The notes under the pieces are model-generated. The model did no database searches. It saw only the letters and a program-made list of their open reading frames with translations, and had not been told where the DNA came from. From an uncultured Eubacteriales bacterium (GTDB lineage Bacteria > Bacillota > Clostridia > Oscillospirales > CAG-272): a DNA stretch of 40,929 nt. The DNA is taken from positions 1-40,929 of the forward strand of contig CAKRSS010000014.1 in the NCBI GenBank assembly GCA_934401725.1, given 5' to 3'. Each line of letters begins with the position of its first letter. Position 1 is the stretch's first letter. Below are positions 16,749 through 25,285 of the stretch, one piece after another. Both the position numbers and the translations under genes were made by a program.

Positions 16749-16778
16749 AAGCCCCGCAATCGAAAGATTGCGGGGCTT
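16749..16778 (-). terminator. Terminator of the araD operon
   Basis: A perfect 13-bp stem AAGCCCCGCAATC/GATTGCGGGGCTT with a GAAA loop lies 12 bases beyond the araD stop. The T-tail on the minus strand is short (TTTGTG). It may serve both strands. Confidence 0.8.
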
Positions 16779-16790
16779 GACTTCTTTATA

Positions 16791-17495
16791 TTATTTCTGT
16801 CCGTAATATGCGCCGGGGCCATGCTTGCGGTCGAAGTGCCTGTTGAGCAGATCCTGCTGCATCGGGACGCCTCCGTTAGCGCCGACTGCGACCTGAAGTA
16901 TCTCGGTGTTGATCGCCATATGGGCTATGTTCTCGAGTACAACCGCCGTCTCAACCGACGCGGCGGCACTTTCGCCCCACGTGAAGGGACCGTGTGAGCA
17001 GACAAGAACCCCATGTATGCGGTCGGGATCTATGTTGGTGAACGTTTCGGCAATGATCAGCCCTGTGTTCTTTTCGTATTCGCCGGAAATCTCGTTCGGC
17101 GACATCTTGCGGGTGCAGGGAACCGTTCCGCCGAAGTAGTCGGCGTGCGTGGTTCCGAACGGCTTGATGCCGCGCCCTGCCTGAGCGAAGGACGTCGCGT
17201 AGAGCGAATGCGTGTGCGTAACGCCGCCGATGTGCGGGAACGCACGGTAGAGCTCAAGGTGCGTCGGCGTGTCGGACGAGGGCTTGAGATACCCCTCAAC
17301 TATGTTGCCGTCAAGGTCGACTACAACCATGTCCATGGGCGACATGCGATCGTATTCAACACCCGAGGGCTTGATGACTACGAGCCCGTGCTCGCGGTCA
17401 ATGCCGCTGACGTTGCCCCATGTGAATATCACGAGCCCGTGCTTTACGAGCTGCATGTTGGCTTCATAAACTTCTTTTTTTAACTGTTCAAGCAT
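16791..17495 (-). CDS. araD: L-ribulose-5-phosphate 4-epimerase (class II aldolase family)
   Basis: Interconverts L-ribulose 5-phosphate and D-xylulose 5-phosphate, joining arabinose-type pentoses to the pentose phosphate pathway. The 234 residues resemble E. coli AraD throughout: FTWGNVSGID, KPSGVEYD, KPSSDTPTH with Asp75, metal ligands His94 and His96 in THTHS, TTHADYF with Asp119, His168 in SHGPF, and the C-terminal KHGPGAYYGQ with the catalytic tyrosine region. Its start overlaps the end of the iron alcohol dehydrogenase gene by 8 bp. Arabinose isomerase and ribulokinase are not in the window. Because class II aldolases are related, a different sugar phosphate is possible but less likely. 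Confidence 0.93.
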   Translation of the reverse strand: MLEQLKKEVYEANMQLVKHGLVIFTWGNVSGIDREHGLVVIKPSGVEYDRMSPMDMVVVDLDGNIVEGYLKPSSDTPTHLELYRAFPHIGGVTHTHSLYATSFAQAGRGIKPFGTTHADYFGGTVPCTRKMSPNEISGEYEKNTGLIIAETFTNIDPDRIHGVLVCSHGPFTWGESAAASVETAVVLENIAHMAINTEILQVAVGANGGVPMQQDLLNRHFDRKHGPGAYYGQK

Positions 17496-18627
17496 TGTTT
17501 TTGTGTTTGCCTTTCTGTGCTGATTTCAAGAAATGTTTGCTGTAAATCTCTATCATTTCGTTTTTTGTGATTACGTATGGACTGTTTGCGTAGTTCTTGG
17601 CTCCGCATATCAGCTCAACGTGCGCCGCGATTTCGTCGGCGTCAAGCTCAAGCTCAACCTCGGAAAGCGCGGGCAGATACTCCTTCATAATGCGCCCTGT
17701 CGTGTGCAGCTCGTCGTATATGCGGCGCATTTTTTCTTTACCGACCTCGGTGCGCTCGTTGTACTCGATGTAGTCGCCGTCGAATATCGCGCAGGCCGCA
17801 CCGTGGGGGATGCCGTCAATCAGCGTCAGCGGGTAGCCGAGCGGGTGCGGGAAGCCGGTGCCGGTGACGCTTATCGCGATTCCTGCTGCACAGGAGCAGT
17901 AGAGTAGTGTCGCGCGCATTTCGGCGTCGAAGTTTTTGGGGTAGCGGGTCAGGACATCCCAGATGCCGCGCATTGCGTACATAGCCATCATGGAGGAAAG
18001 CTCGGTCGATTTGGGCGACATGTAGGATTCAAGTCCGTGCGCGAAGGCATCGAGAGCGCAGGAGACAGTCGCGCGGTGAGGAAGCGAATCCGTGTAGGCG
18101 GGGTCGAGAAACGCGACGCGCGCCCATGCGCCCGGGTGGTTGAACGAGCGCTTGCGCAGCCCGTCCGGCAGCGTCATGACGGCATACGGGTTGGCCTCAC
18201 TGCCGGTTCCTGCGGTGGTCGGTATGAGAACGAGCGGCAGCAGCGGAGAGTTGAGCGCCGATGAGTCAAACAGCTGCTCGGGCTCAATGCCGGGGTTGGT
18301 CGCGAATGCGGCGATAGCTTTGGCGGAGTCGAGCGACGATCCGCCACCGATGCCGATAACAAAGTCGGCACCGAAGGCGTGCGCGGCCTGTCCGCCGTCA
18401 AAACAGGTGGCAAGCGGGGGATTTTCCGTCACCTTGTCGAATATCATGTATCCAACCTGCGCGTCGTCAAGTACCCGGCATACGTCGCCGAGCGCGCCGC
18501 TGGCGGCGGCGCCGTGAGCCCCGCAGACGATTACGGCGCGGTGACCCTGAATGAGCGCGGCGGCATTATCCTGAAGACAGCCGCGGCCGGAGATTATCTT
18601 AACCGGAATGTTGATGTTGAAACTCAT
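17488..18627 (-). CDS. Iron-containing alcohol dehydrogenase
   Basis: A 379-residue NAD(P)-dependent dehydrogenase of the Fe-ADH family, which covers butanol, 1,3-propanediol, methanol and lactaldehyde oxidoreductases. The coenzyme motif GGGSSLD is at 94-100. The metal ligands expected for the family are present: Asp193, His197, His261 and His275, in DAFAH, GFPHPLG and GIPHGAA. It is the first gene of an operon with araD. Reduction of lactaldehyde (from rhamnose or fucose breakdown) or of a fermentation aldehyde would both fit; the sequence alone does not decide. The ATG at 18627 has its own promoter. Confidence 0.9.
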   Translation of the reverse strand: MSFNINIPVKIISGRGCLQDNAAALIQGHRAVIVCGAHGAAASGALGDVCRVLDDAQVGYMIFDKVTENPPLATCFDGGQAAHAFGADFVIGIGGGSSLDSAKAIAAFATNPGIEPEQLFDSSALNSPLLPLVLIPTTAGTGSEANPYAVMTLPDGLRKRSFNHPGAWARVAFLDPAYTDSLPHRATVSCALDAFAHGLESYMSPKSTELSSMMAMYAMRGIWDVLTRYPKNFDAEMRATLLYCSCAAGIAISVTGTGFPHPLGYPLTLIDGIPHGAACAIFDGDYIEYNERTEVGKEKMRRIYDELHTTGRIMKEYLPALSEVELELDADEIAAHVELICGAKNYANSPYVITKNEMIEIYSKHFLKSAQKGKHKNNA

Positions 18628-18658
18628 AACTTACGCTCCGTGAAATTTTGGTATCAAC

Positions 18659-18687
18659 AGTATATCACAAATCCGGCGCAAAATCAA
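18659..18687 (-). promoter_or_regulatory. Promoter of the alcohol dehydrogenase/araD operon (TTGATT-17-TATACT)
   Basis: On the minus strand TTGATT is at 18687-18682 and TATACT at 18664-18659. The 17-bp spacer ends in TTGTGA. Confidence 0.8.
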
Positions 18688-18712
18688 TACGTTTAGTCAC
18701 ACAGTTTTTTCT

Positions 18713-18740
18713 CGCGATATGTGAGAATACTAATATCGCG
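18713..18740. repeat. Inverted repeat CGCGATAT/ATATCGCG between divergent operons
   Basis: Perfect 8-bp arms at 18713-18720 and 18733-18740 around a 12-base spacer. There is no T-tail on either strand, so an operator is more likely than a terminator. The rest of 18628-18907 holds only the two promoters and an AT-rich stretch. Confidence 0.35.
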
Positions 18741-18835
18741 GCGGCCGTGCGGCGGTTTCCGGACAAGGAGAGCGCAAAGGTGCAACGAATGTATAAATAA
18801 AATATAAACAAATAGTAAACAATGCCCGAAACCCT

Positions 18836-18864
18836 TTGAAATTCAAGAGATATTGTGTTATAAT
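18836..18864 (+). promoter_or_regulatory. cdaA promoter (TTGAAA-17-TATAAT)
   Basis: TTGAAA at 18836-18841, a 17-bp spacer ending in TTGTGT, and a perfect TATAAT at 18859-18864. It probably drives the long gene run that follows. Confidence 0.85.
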
Positions 18865-18907
18865 AACTTAATCTTATTCATTGCCGTATTTGTCGGAGGA
18901 ATGCCGG

Positions 18908-19810
18908 ATGAAATCTGATAACGTGTTCGTTGCCTTTTGGGGCGACCTTAGAGAATATATTTTCTCCCCGATAGCAGACATAAGGTTTGTTGACCTTGTG
19001 GATATCCTGCTGCTGGCGCTGTTGTTTTTTGCGCTTTACCATTTTGTCAAGAACCGCAGAGCGGGCAAGCTGATGTCGGGACTTTTCATAATCATAGCGC
19101 TGCTTGTCGTCAGCACGGCGTTCCAGATGCACGCAATAAAGTTCATTCTGCAAAACTTTTACCAGGTCGGTATGATTGCGTTTATCATCGTGTTCCAGCC
19201 CGAGCTGCGCGCTGCGCTTGAGAAGATGGGTAACACGCCTCTCACGGGTCTGCGCAACATCGGCGGAAACGACACTCGCGACCTCGCCGCGCTCACAGCG
19301 GGCATCGACTCTATTTGCGAGGCCGTGTGCGACATGTCGCTTTATAAGACCGGCGCGCTTATCGTCATTGAGCGCTCGGTGAAGCTCGGTGAGTACATCA
19401 AGCCCTCCAACGAGATATGCGCCAAGCTGTCCTCGCGCCTGCTTCAGAACATTTTCTACGACAAAGCGCCCTTTCATGACGGCGCTGTCATCATCCGCGA
19501 TATGCAGATATACGCCGCTGGCTGTGTTCTTCCGCTCACGGCGGCTGAGAACATTGACAACAGCATGGGCACGCGTCACCGCGCGGCCATAGGCATCAGC
19601 GAGGTGAGCGACGCGGTGGTGGTTGTGGTCTCGGAGGAGACCGGAATCATCTCTATCGCCTGCGAGGGCGGAATCTCGCGCAACTACAACTACAACACGC
19701 TCAAGCACGAGCTGATGAGGCTGCTGTCGCACAACGGGCAGCGCATGGTGAGCGCGGCGCGTCCTGCCGGACGCGATAACAATGCGGGAGGTGCCGACGA
19801 TGAACAATAA
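18908..19810 (+). CDS. cdaA: Diadenylate cyclase CdaA (c-di-AMP synthase)
   Basis: Membrane enzyme that joins two ATP into cyclic di-AMP, which controls potassium, osmotic balance and cell-wall homeostasis. The protein has 300 residues with about three helices in the first 98 (near 32-48, 56-74 and 84-97), then the DAC domain with DGA at 191-193 in FHDGAVII and TRHRAA at 222-227. Both catalytic motifs are intact. ATG at 18908 is chosen over upstream start codons because GGAGG lies 8 bases before it. It overlaps cdaR by 11 bp, the usual partnership. The usual third gene glmM does not follow. Confidence 0.96.
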   Translation: MKSDNVFVAFWGDLREYIFSPIADIRFVDLVDILLLALLFFALYHFVKNRRAGKLMSGLFIIIALLVVSTAFQMHAIKFILQNFYQVGMIAFIIVFQPELRAALEKMGNTPLTGLRNIGGNDTRDLAALTAGIDSICEAVCDMSLYKTGALIVIERSVKLGEYIKPSNEICAKLSSRLLQNIFYDKAPFHDGAVIIRDMQIYAAGCVLPLTAAENIDNSMGTRHRAAIGISEVSDAVVVVVSEETGIISIACEGGISRNYNYNTLKHELMRLLSHNGQRMVSAARPAGRDNNAGGADDEQ

Positions 19811-20888
19811 CAATAACAAAGAGCTCAGGGATACAGATACCGCAGCCCCCGGCGAGGGAGGCGACGGCGGCAAGCGCCGCGGCGACTTCTGGCGGCGCAT
19901 TCTTGAGGCCGTCAAGGGATACTATGAGATAGTCCGTGACTGGCTTACCGGCAGGCGCGGCTCGCGCGGCGACAGATGGGCGTTCGCGCTTTGCCTGCTT
20001 ATGGCTGTGACGGTGTGGCTGTACGTCATGAGCACCGATAAAACAGGTTACGAGCAGAGAATTTCAGGCGTTACGGTCGGAATCGAGGGCGCATCGTCGC
20101 TCAGCACGAGCAACATGTCCGTCATCGACGGCTACGACAGGACGGTCACGGTCACACTGTCGGGCAAGCGTGGCGACATAAGCTCGCTCACGGCGGACGA
20201 CCTGCGCGTTTACGTCGATGTCAGTCAGATTACTTCTACAGGCCGATATAACCTGCCGGTGCAGGTCGAGGTGCCCAAAAATTCGACGCTTGTTTCAATT
20301 GAACCAAGCCAGATTTCGGTTAATGTCGACGTTAACACCAGTCGCACGGTGGATGTTAAGGTCAAGCTGGACTACGTGCTTAACGCCGCCTACTCGTTAA
20401 GCGAGCCCCAGGCGGATCACGAAACGGTTGTTATCAGCGGTCCGGCGTCGGTGCTCGATACGGTTTCGTACGCGGCGGTTTCCTTCAACGCCGGAGTTAT
20501 TGACAAGAGTCTGAACCTCGTCGGAACGGTGGCGCTGTACGACGAATACGGAATGATAATTTCAAACCCCTACGTCAAGTGCAATGTCACGGAAATAATG
20601 GTGTCCGTCAAAGTGACGACCACTAAGAAGGTGCCGCTCAAGATAAGGTTTACGAACGGTGTAAGCTCGAACTACAATGTCAGTATGCACCCGTCCGAGG
20701 TGACTATCGTGGGTGACCCGCAGCTGGTCAGCGGCATAAGCGAGCTGTATGTGTACACCGTCAACGACGGTGACATAGAGGTCGGCAAGCCGCTCATACT
20801 CCACATCAGCGAATTTGAACTGCCGGAGGGCGTGTCGGTGGTCGACTCCGACCGCGGAGTTTCCATTGACATCGAGAGGATATACTGA
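19800..20888 (+). CDS. cdaR: CdaR, YbbR-domain regulator of diadenylate cyclase
   Basis: A 362-residue single-pass membrane protein with its bulk outside the cell; it binds and modulates CdaA. A cytoplasmic N-terminal tail of about 58 charged residues is followed by one helix (WAFALCLLMAVTVWLYVM). Several repeated beta-rich YbbR modules follow, each with a pattern such as VKVKLDYVLNAAYSLSE...VVISGPASVLD and KIRFTNGVSSNYNVSMHPSEVTIVG. The ATG at 19800 is chosen for its GGGAGGTG site. Its stop overlaps the start of the next gene by one base (TGATG). Confidence 0.92.
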   Translation: MNNNNNKELRDTDTAAPGEGGDGGKRRGDFWRRILEAVKGYYEIVRDWLTGRRGSRGDRWAFALCLLMAVTVWLYVMSTDKTGYEQRISGVTVGIEGASSLSTSNMSVIDGYDRTVTVTLSGKRGDISSLTADDLRVYVDVSQITSTGRYNLPVQVEVPKNSTLVSIEPSQISVNVDVNTSRTVDVKVKLDYVLNAAYSLSEPQADHETVVISGPASVLDTVSYAAVSFNAGVIDKSLNLVGTVALYDEYGMIISNPYVKCNVTEIMVSVKVTTTKKVPLKIRFTNGVSSNYNVSMHPSEVTIVGDPQLVSGISELYVYTVNDGDIEVGKPLILHISEFELPEGVSVVDSDRGVSIDIERIY

Positions 20889-22492
20889 TGGCAGAGAACC
20901 GTAAAATATTGCTCGACGGCATCGGACTCGGCTTCGAGGCCGCCGAGCAGGACATACTTGCCGCGGCAAGACAAAAACTCAGATTGGCGGGATACACTCC
21001 CGCCGGTCTTACATTAACGCTGTATCGCAGAGCCATCGACGCCCGGCGCAAGGACGACATAAAGCTGATGTGCGCGGTTCTTGTTGAGGGCGAGGGACTG
21101 CCGTCTGGCGACGCGCTTAAGGCGCTAGGCGGACGTGAGTACGCCGAGCCGGTGCTCGAGCTGAAACGCGGGTGCGAGCGCCTCAGCGCTCCGCCGCTCG
21201 TGGTCGGAACAGGTCCTGCGGGCATGTTTTGCGGGCTGTTGCTCGCCCGGTGCGGCTACGCGCCGGTGGTCATCGACCGCGGCGGCTCGGTTGACGAGCG
21301 TGTGACGGCGGTGGAGACATTTACGTCGCGACACATACTGAACAGCGAATCGAACATTCAGTTCGGTGCGGGCGGCGCGGGGACGTTTTCGGACGGCAAA
21401 CTCGTGACCCGCATTTCCGACGCGCGCTGCGCCTTCGTCCTGCGTACATTGGCAGGGCACGGCGCACCGGCTGACATACTGACGCGGGCCAAGCCGCATG
21501 TCGGCACGGACGTGCTGCGTCACGTGACGCAGAGTCTGCTCGACGAGATAGAATCGCTTGGCGGACGCATGATATTCAACTGTCGGCTTGACGACATCGA
21601 GGAGCGCGCCGACGGACTTATAGCACACACCACGTGCGGAGACATAGCTTGTGGGGCGCTTGTCATTGCACCGGGGCACAGCGCGCGCGACACCTACGGA
21701 ATGCTCGGCCGACGCGGGCTTGTGATCGAGCCCAAAGCGTTCTCGGTCGGGGTCAGAATAGAGCATCTTCAGGCGGACATTGACCGCGCTCTCTATGGTG
21801 CTCATGCGGGAGACCCGCGGCTGGGGCCTGCCGAGTACACGTTGTCCGATACGACGGGCGAGCGCGGGGTTTACACCTTCTGCATGTGTCCGGGAGGCGT
21901 TGTCGCGGCGGCGTCGTCCGAGACCGGGGAGCTGGTCGTGAACGGTATGAGCTACCACGCGCGTGACGGGCGCAACGCCAACTGTGCCGTGGCGGTGAGC
22001 GTGCTGCCGTGCGATTACGGCGGAACGCCGCAAGCGGCGATTGAATATCAGCACCGCGTTGAAGTGGCGGCGTACGAGGCCGGGGGCGGGGAATTCCGTG
22101 CGCCGGTCGAGACGGTGGGCGATTTTCTCGCGGGACGCTGCTCGCATGAGCCTTCGCGCGTCCGCCCGACCTATATGGACGGTTTTGTTCGTCCGGCAGA
22201 CCTGAGTAAAGTGTTTCCGGACATTATCGTGCGGAATCTCGGGCGCGGACTGCGCAGCTTCGGCCGCAAAATCCGCGGGTTTGACGCCCCCGACAGCGTG
22301 CTGACGGGTGCCGAGACGCGGACGTCGTCGCCGATACGGATATTGCGCGGCGAGTCGCTGACCTCCCCCGGACATGACCGCATATACCCCTGCGGCGAGG
22401 GAGCCGGATACGCCGGCGGCATCACCAGCGCGGCGGTTGACGGTATACGCGTGGCGCAGGCTATCATGAGCCGCTTTGCGCCGCTTGGTTGA
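20888..22492 (+). CDS. FAD-dependent dehydrogenase of the COG2509 type
   Basis: A 534-residue flavoprotein whose physiological reaction is not established. An N-terminal domain of about 95 residues precedes the FAD-binding Rossmann motif VGTGPAG (106-112). The family hallmark NIQFGAGGAGTFSDGKL lies at about 156-172, and a second FAD contact is in GEGAGYAGGITSAAVDGI near the C-terminus. Such proteins are widespread, conserved and uncharacterised in Clostridia. It is translationally linked to cdaR, and the following gene encodes a cysteine-rich RseC-like membrane protein, so a redox role at the membrane is possible but inferred. Confidence 0.85.
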   Translation: MAENRKILLDGIGLGFEAAEQDILAAARQKLRLAGYTPAGLTLTLYRRAIDARRKDDIKLMCAVLVEGEGLPSGDALKALGGREYAEPVLELKRGCERLSAPPLVVGTGPAGMFCGLLLARCGYAPVVIDRGGSVDERVTAVETFTSRHILNSESNIQFGAGGAGTFSDGKLVTRISDARCAFVLRTLAGHGAPADILTRAKPHVGTDVLRHVTQSLLDEIESLGGRMIFNCRLDDIEERADGLIAHTTCGDIACGALVIAPGHSARDTYGMLGRRGLVIEPKAFSVGVRIEHLQADIDRALYGAHAGDPRLGPAEYTLSDTTGERGVYTFCMCPGGVVAAASSETGELVVNGMSYHARDGRNANCAVAVSVLPCDYGGTPQAAIEYQHRVEVAAYEAGGGEFRAPVETVGDFLAGRCSHEPSRVRPTYMDGFVRPADLSKVFPDIIVRNLGRGLRSFGRKIRGFDAPDSVLTGAETRTSSPIRILRGESLTSPGHDRIYPCGEGAGYAGGITSAAVDGIRVAQAIMSRFAPLG

Positions 22493-22504
22493 TTTGGAGT
22501 TAGT

Positions 22505-22960
22505 ATGATTACAGAAGCATTGGTTATAAGCGCGGGCGGGGCGACGGCAGTCGTCGAGGTTCGCCGCAAGGCCGCGTGTGACGGCTGCCACAAAAACAAG
22601 GACGGCAGCGGGTGCAGCATCTGCACCCTGACCGGCGGCGACGCAAAGCTGTCGCTCAAGGTTCGCAACCCGCTCGGGGCAGAGCCCGGACAGCGTGTGC
22701 GTGTCGAGACCGACTCGCGGCGTGTGCTGGGGTATGCGTGGCTTGTGTTTCTGCTTCCGCTTCTGGCGGCGGCGCTCGGCTGGTGGCTGGGCAGTCGTTT
22801 CGGCGGGAGCGAAGCGTGGAGCGCGGGCGGAGCCGCCGCCGGAATGGCACTGTCGTTTGTCGGTGTCGGTATATATTCGGCAATTTTCGTCAGCCGCAGG
22901 TGCGACGCGGAGATCGTTGAGATTCTCGGCGACGGGAACGCTACGGACGCCGAGCTTTGA
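22505..22960 (+). CDS. RseC/MucC-family membrane protein (SoxR-reducing type)
   Basis: A 151-residue protein with an N-terminal cysteine cluster, ACDGCHKNKDGSGCSIC (Cys25, 28, 37, 40 approximately), that could bind an iron-sulfur cluster or another metal. Two hydrophobic segments follow (about 77-95 and 105-128). This matches the RseC/MucC family, some members of which reduce SoxR or belong to Rnf-linked electron transfer. The start has GGAG 6 bases upstream. It lies 12 bp after the FAD protein gene. Function in this organism is unknown; a redox-active membrane role fits. Confidence 0.82.
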   Translation: MITEALVISAGGATAVVEVRRKAACDGCHKNKDGSGCSICTLTGGDAKLSLKVRNPLGAEPGQRVRVETDSRRVLGYAWLVFLLPLLAAALGWWLGSRFGGSEAWSAGGAAAGMALSFVGVGIYSAIFVSRRCDAEIVEILGDGNATDAEL

Positions 22961-23063
22961 TAAATTGAATACCATCCGGGAGGGCCCGGTTAAATAAATA
23001 TTGTTGAACGTATGTGAAATGTGCAGACCGACATTCCCGTGCGAGAACGGAACGGAGTAGAGA

Positions 23064-25259
23064 ATGGAACTCAAGAGACGAGAGAAGATTTGGAGCATAC
23101 GGTACGATGAAGGAAACGTTAATCAGCGCACAGCGGCAGAGAGGCTGTGTGATGAACTGAATATTTCACCAACCATTGCAAAGCTGTTATGCAACCGCGG
23201 GTACGCAACTCCCGAGGCTGCCAACCGCTTTTTGAAAAACGAAGAAAGCGTACTTCACGATCCTTTTTTGCTGAAGGACATAGTCCCGGCAGTCGAGCGC
23301 ATAGAGCGCGCGATTGCAGACGGCGAGAAGATCGTTATTTACGGCGACTATGACGTCGACGGCGTCACGTCGGTGTCGGTACTGTGGCTGTATCTGCGCT
23401 CACGCGGCGCGGACGTCAGCTACTACATACCGAGCCGCAGCGGCGAGGGGTACGGACTGTCCTGCGGAGCAATTGACAATCTTGCACGCGGCGGAGTCAG
23501 GCTGATAATCACGGTCGACACCGGCATCACGGCCAACGACGAAGCGGACTATGCCGCCCGCATTGGCATCGACATGGTCATAACCGACCATCACGAGTGC
23601 CGCGCCGAGCTGCCGCGCGCCTGCGCCGTAGTGAACCCCCACCGACCGGACTGCGAATATCCTTTCAAGGAGCTTGCAGGCGTCGGAGTGGTGTTCAAGC
23701 TGTTGTGCGCTTGCGAGATAACCCGCATCAGAGCCGCGGGCGGGCAGGACATTGACGGCGTTCGCCGCATATGCTATGATTATGCTGACCTCGCGGCCAT
23801 CGGTACCGTCGCGGACGTTATGCCGATAGCCGACGAAAACCGGCTCATCGTGGCTATGGGGCTGCGCATGATTGCGAGCACCAAGCGCTACGGCTTGAGC
23901 GCCCTCATCGAGGCGTCATCGAGCCCCGGAACGTCGAAATATCCGCCGCATAAACGCAAGATTACATCAAATTATATAGGCTACGGCATAGCGCCGCGGC
24001 TCAACGCCGCAGGACGTATGTGCAGCGCCACGATTGCTGTCCGTCTGCTTCTGGCGGAGGACTCGAAGACTGCCCGCGAGCTCGCGGGCGAGCTGTGTGA
24101 GATAAACCGCCAGCGCCAGATTGAGGAAAACCGTATCGCCGAGCAGGCGTACAAGAAAATAGAGAAGTCGTTCGATTTTTCGAAGGACAGAGTCATAGTG
24201 CTCGAGGACGACAACTGGCAGCAGGGAATAATCGGGATAGTTTCGTCCCGCATAACCGAGCGGTATGGCTTTCCGTCCGTGCTTATCTCGTTTGACGGAA
24301 GCACGCGCGGCTACTCCTGCGACGACGACACCGGCAAGGGCTCGGGGCGCAGCATCAAAGGTCTGAATCTTGTTGACGCGCTTACATATTGCGAGGATCT
24401 GCTCATCAAGTTCGGCGGTCACGAACTGGCGGCCGGGCTTACGATTGAGCGCTCCAAGGTTCCGGCGTTTATCGAGCGTATCAACGAGTATGCGGCAAAG
24501 AACCTCAGCGAGGAGGCCATGAGCGTCTGCCTTGAGGCCGACTGCGAAATCCCGCTCAAGGACGTCACGCTGGGCTTTGCCACCGATCTTTACCACCTCG
24601 AGCCGTTCGGAGTTTCAAACCCCGTGCCGACCTTCGTCACGCGAGAGGTCAAGATAGAGCGGATTATCGCCATAAGCTCGGGCAAGCACACCAAGCTCAT
24701 GCTCACGGACGGCGAGAACACCGTCTGCGGCATGTATTTCAACATGCCGAGCTCAAAGCTGCACCTGCACGAGGGCGAGTACGCCGACGTGCTGTTCAAC
24801 GTTGACATAAACGAGTTTCAGAATAACCGTACCGTCCAGATGATAATTCAGGACATACGTCTTTCGGAGAAAAACGAAGCGGAGTACGACCGCCTGCGCA
24901 GCCGCTACGACGACGTAAAGAACGGTGGAGGATTCTCGCCGGAGGAAGACTTTATTCCCGACCGAGACGACCTCGCCGAGGTTTACAGGGTTCTGCGCCG
25001 CGAGTACCGTATGGGACACGACGCGCTCACCGAGCGCACGCTGCTCTCGCTGCTCTACACCGCCGCGCCGCAACGAAATGTCAACTATGTCAAGCTGATG
25101 TACATTCTGCGCATATTCCGCGAGCTTCAGATTTGCGATGTCGAAAGACTTGACGGTACGCTTCTCAGCTTTGAAATCGCAAACTGTCAGTCAAAGACGA
25201 GTATAGATAAGTCCTCGGTGCTCAGAAAGCTGAAAAGTCAGTGCACGGGACGAAAATGA
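23064..25259 (+). CDS. recJ: Single-stranded-DNA-specific exonuclease RecJ
   Basis: 5'-3' exonuclease on single-stranded DNA acting in recombination and mismatch or base-excision repair. The protein has 731 residues. The DHH phosphoesterase core carries YGDYDVDGVTS (Asp95, 97, 99), VDTG (Asp152) and TDHHE (175-179). The DHHA1 region contains KGSGRSI and FGGHELAAG, and an OB-like domain follows from about 470. A C-terminal extension of about 150 residues is typical of Clostridial RecJ. All metal ligands seen are intact. Its stop lies 26 bp before the relA start. Confidence 0.95.
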   Translation: MELKRREKIWSIRYDEGNVNQRTAAERLCDELNISPTIAKLLCNRGYATPEAANRFLKNEESVLHDPFLLKDIVPAVERIERAIADGEKIVIYGDYDVDGVTSVSVLWLYLRSRGADVSYYIPSRSGEGYGLSCGAIDNLARGGVRLIITVDTGITANDEADYAARIGIDMVITDHHECRAELPRACAVVNPHRPDCEYPFKELAGVGVVFKLLCACEITRIRAAGGQDIDGVRRICYDYADLAAIGTVADVMPIADENRLIVAMGLRMIASTKRYGLSALIEASSSPGTSKYPPHKRKITSNYIGYGIAPRLNAAGRMCSATIAVRLLLAEDSKTARELAGELCEINRQRQIEENRIAEQAYKKIEKSFDFSKDRVIVLEDDNWQQGIIGIVSSRITERYGFPSVLISFDGSTRGYSCDDDTGKGSGRSIKGLNLVDALTYCEDLLIKFGGHELAAGLTIERSKVPAFIERINEYAAKNLSEEAMSVCLEADCEIPLKDVTLGFATDLYHLEPFGVSNPVPTFVTREVKIERIIAISSGKHTKLMLTDGENTVCGMYFNMPSSKLHLHEGEYADVLFNVDINEFQNNRTVQMIIQDIRLSEKNEAEYDRLRSRYDDVKNGGGFSPEEDFIPDRDDLAEVYRVLRREYRMGHDALTERTLLSLLYTAAPQRNVNYVKLMYILRIFRELQICDVERLDGTLLSFEIANCQSKTSIDKSSVLRKLKSQCTGRK

Positions 25260-25285
25260 ACCACGCTCTCCCGGAGGGAAAACAT

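Noticed and set aside
18878..19915. Minus-strand reading frame of 345 codons opposite cdaA
   Set aside because: The plus strand encodes a complete diadenylate cyclase with intact motifs and a promoter.
21125..23098. Long minus-strand reading frame (657 codons) opposite the FAD protein and RseC-like genes
   Set aside because: It lies antisense to clearly recognisable proteins, has Arg/Ala/His-rich composition without domains, and arises from GC-rich codon bias.
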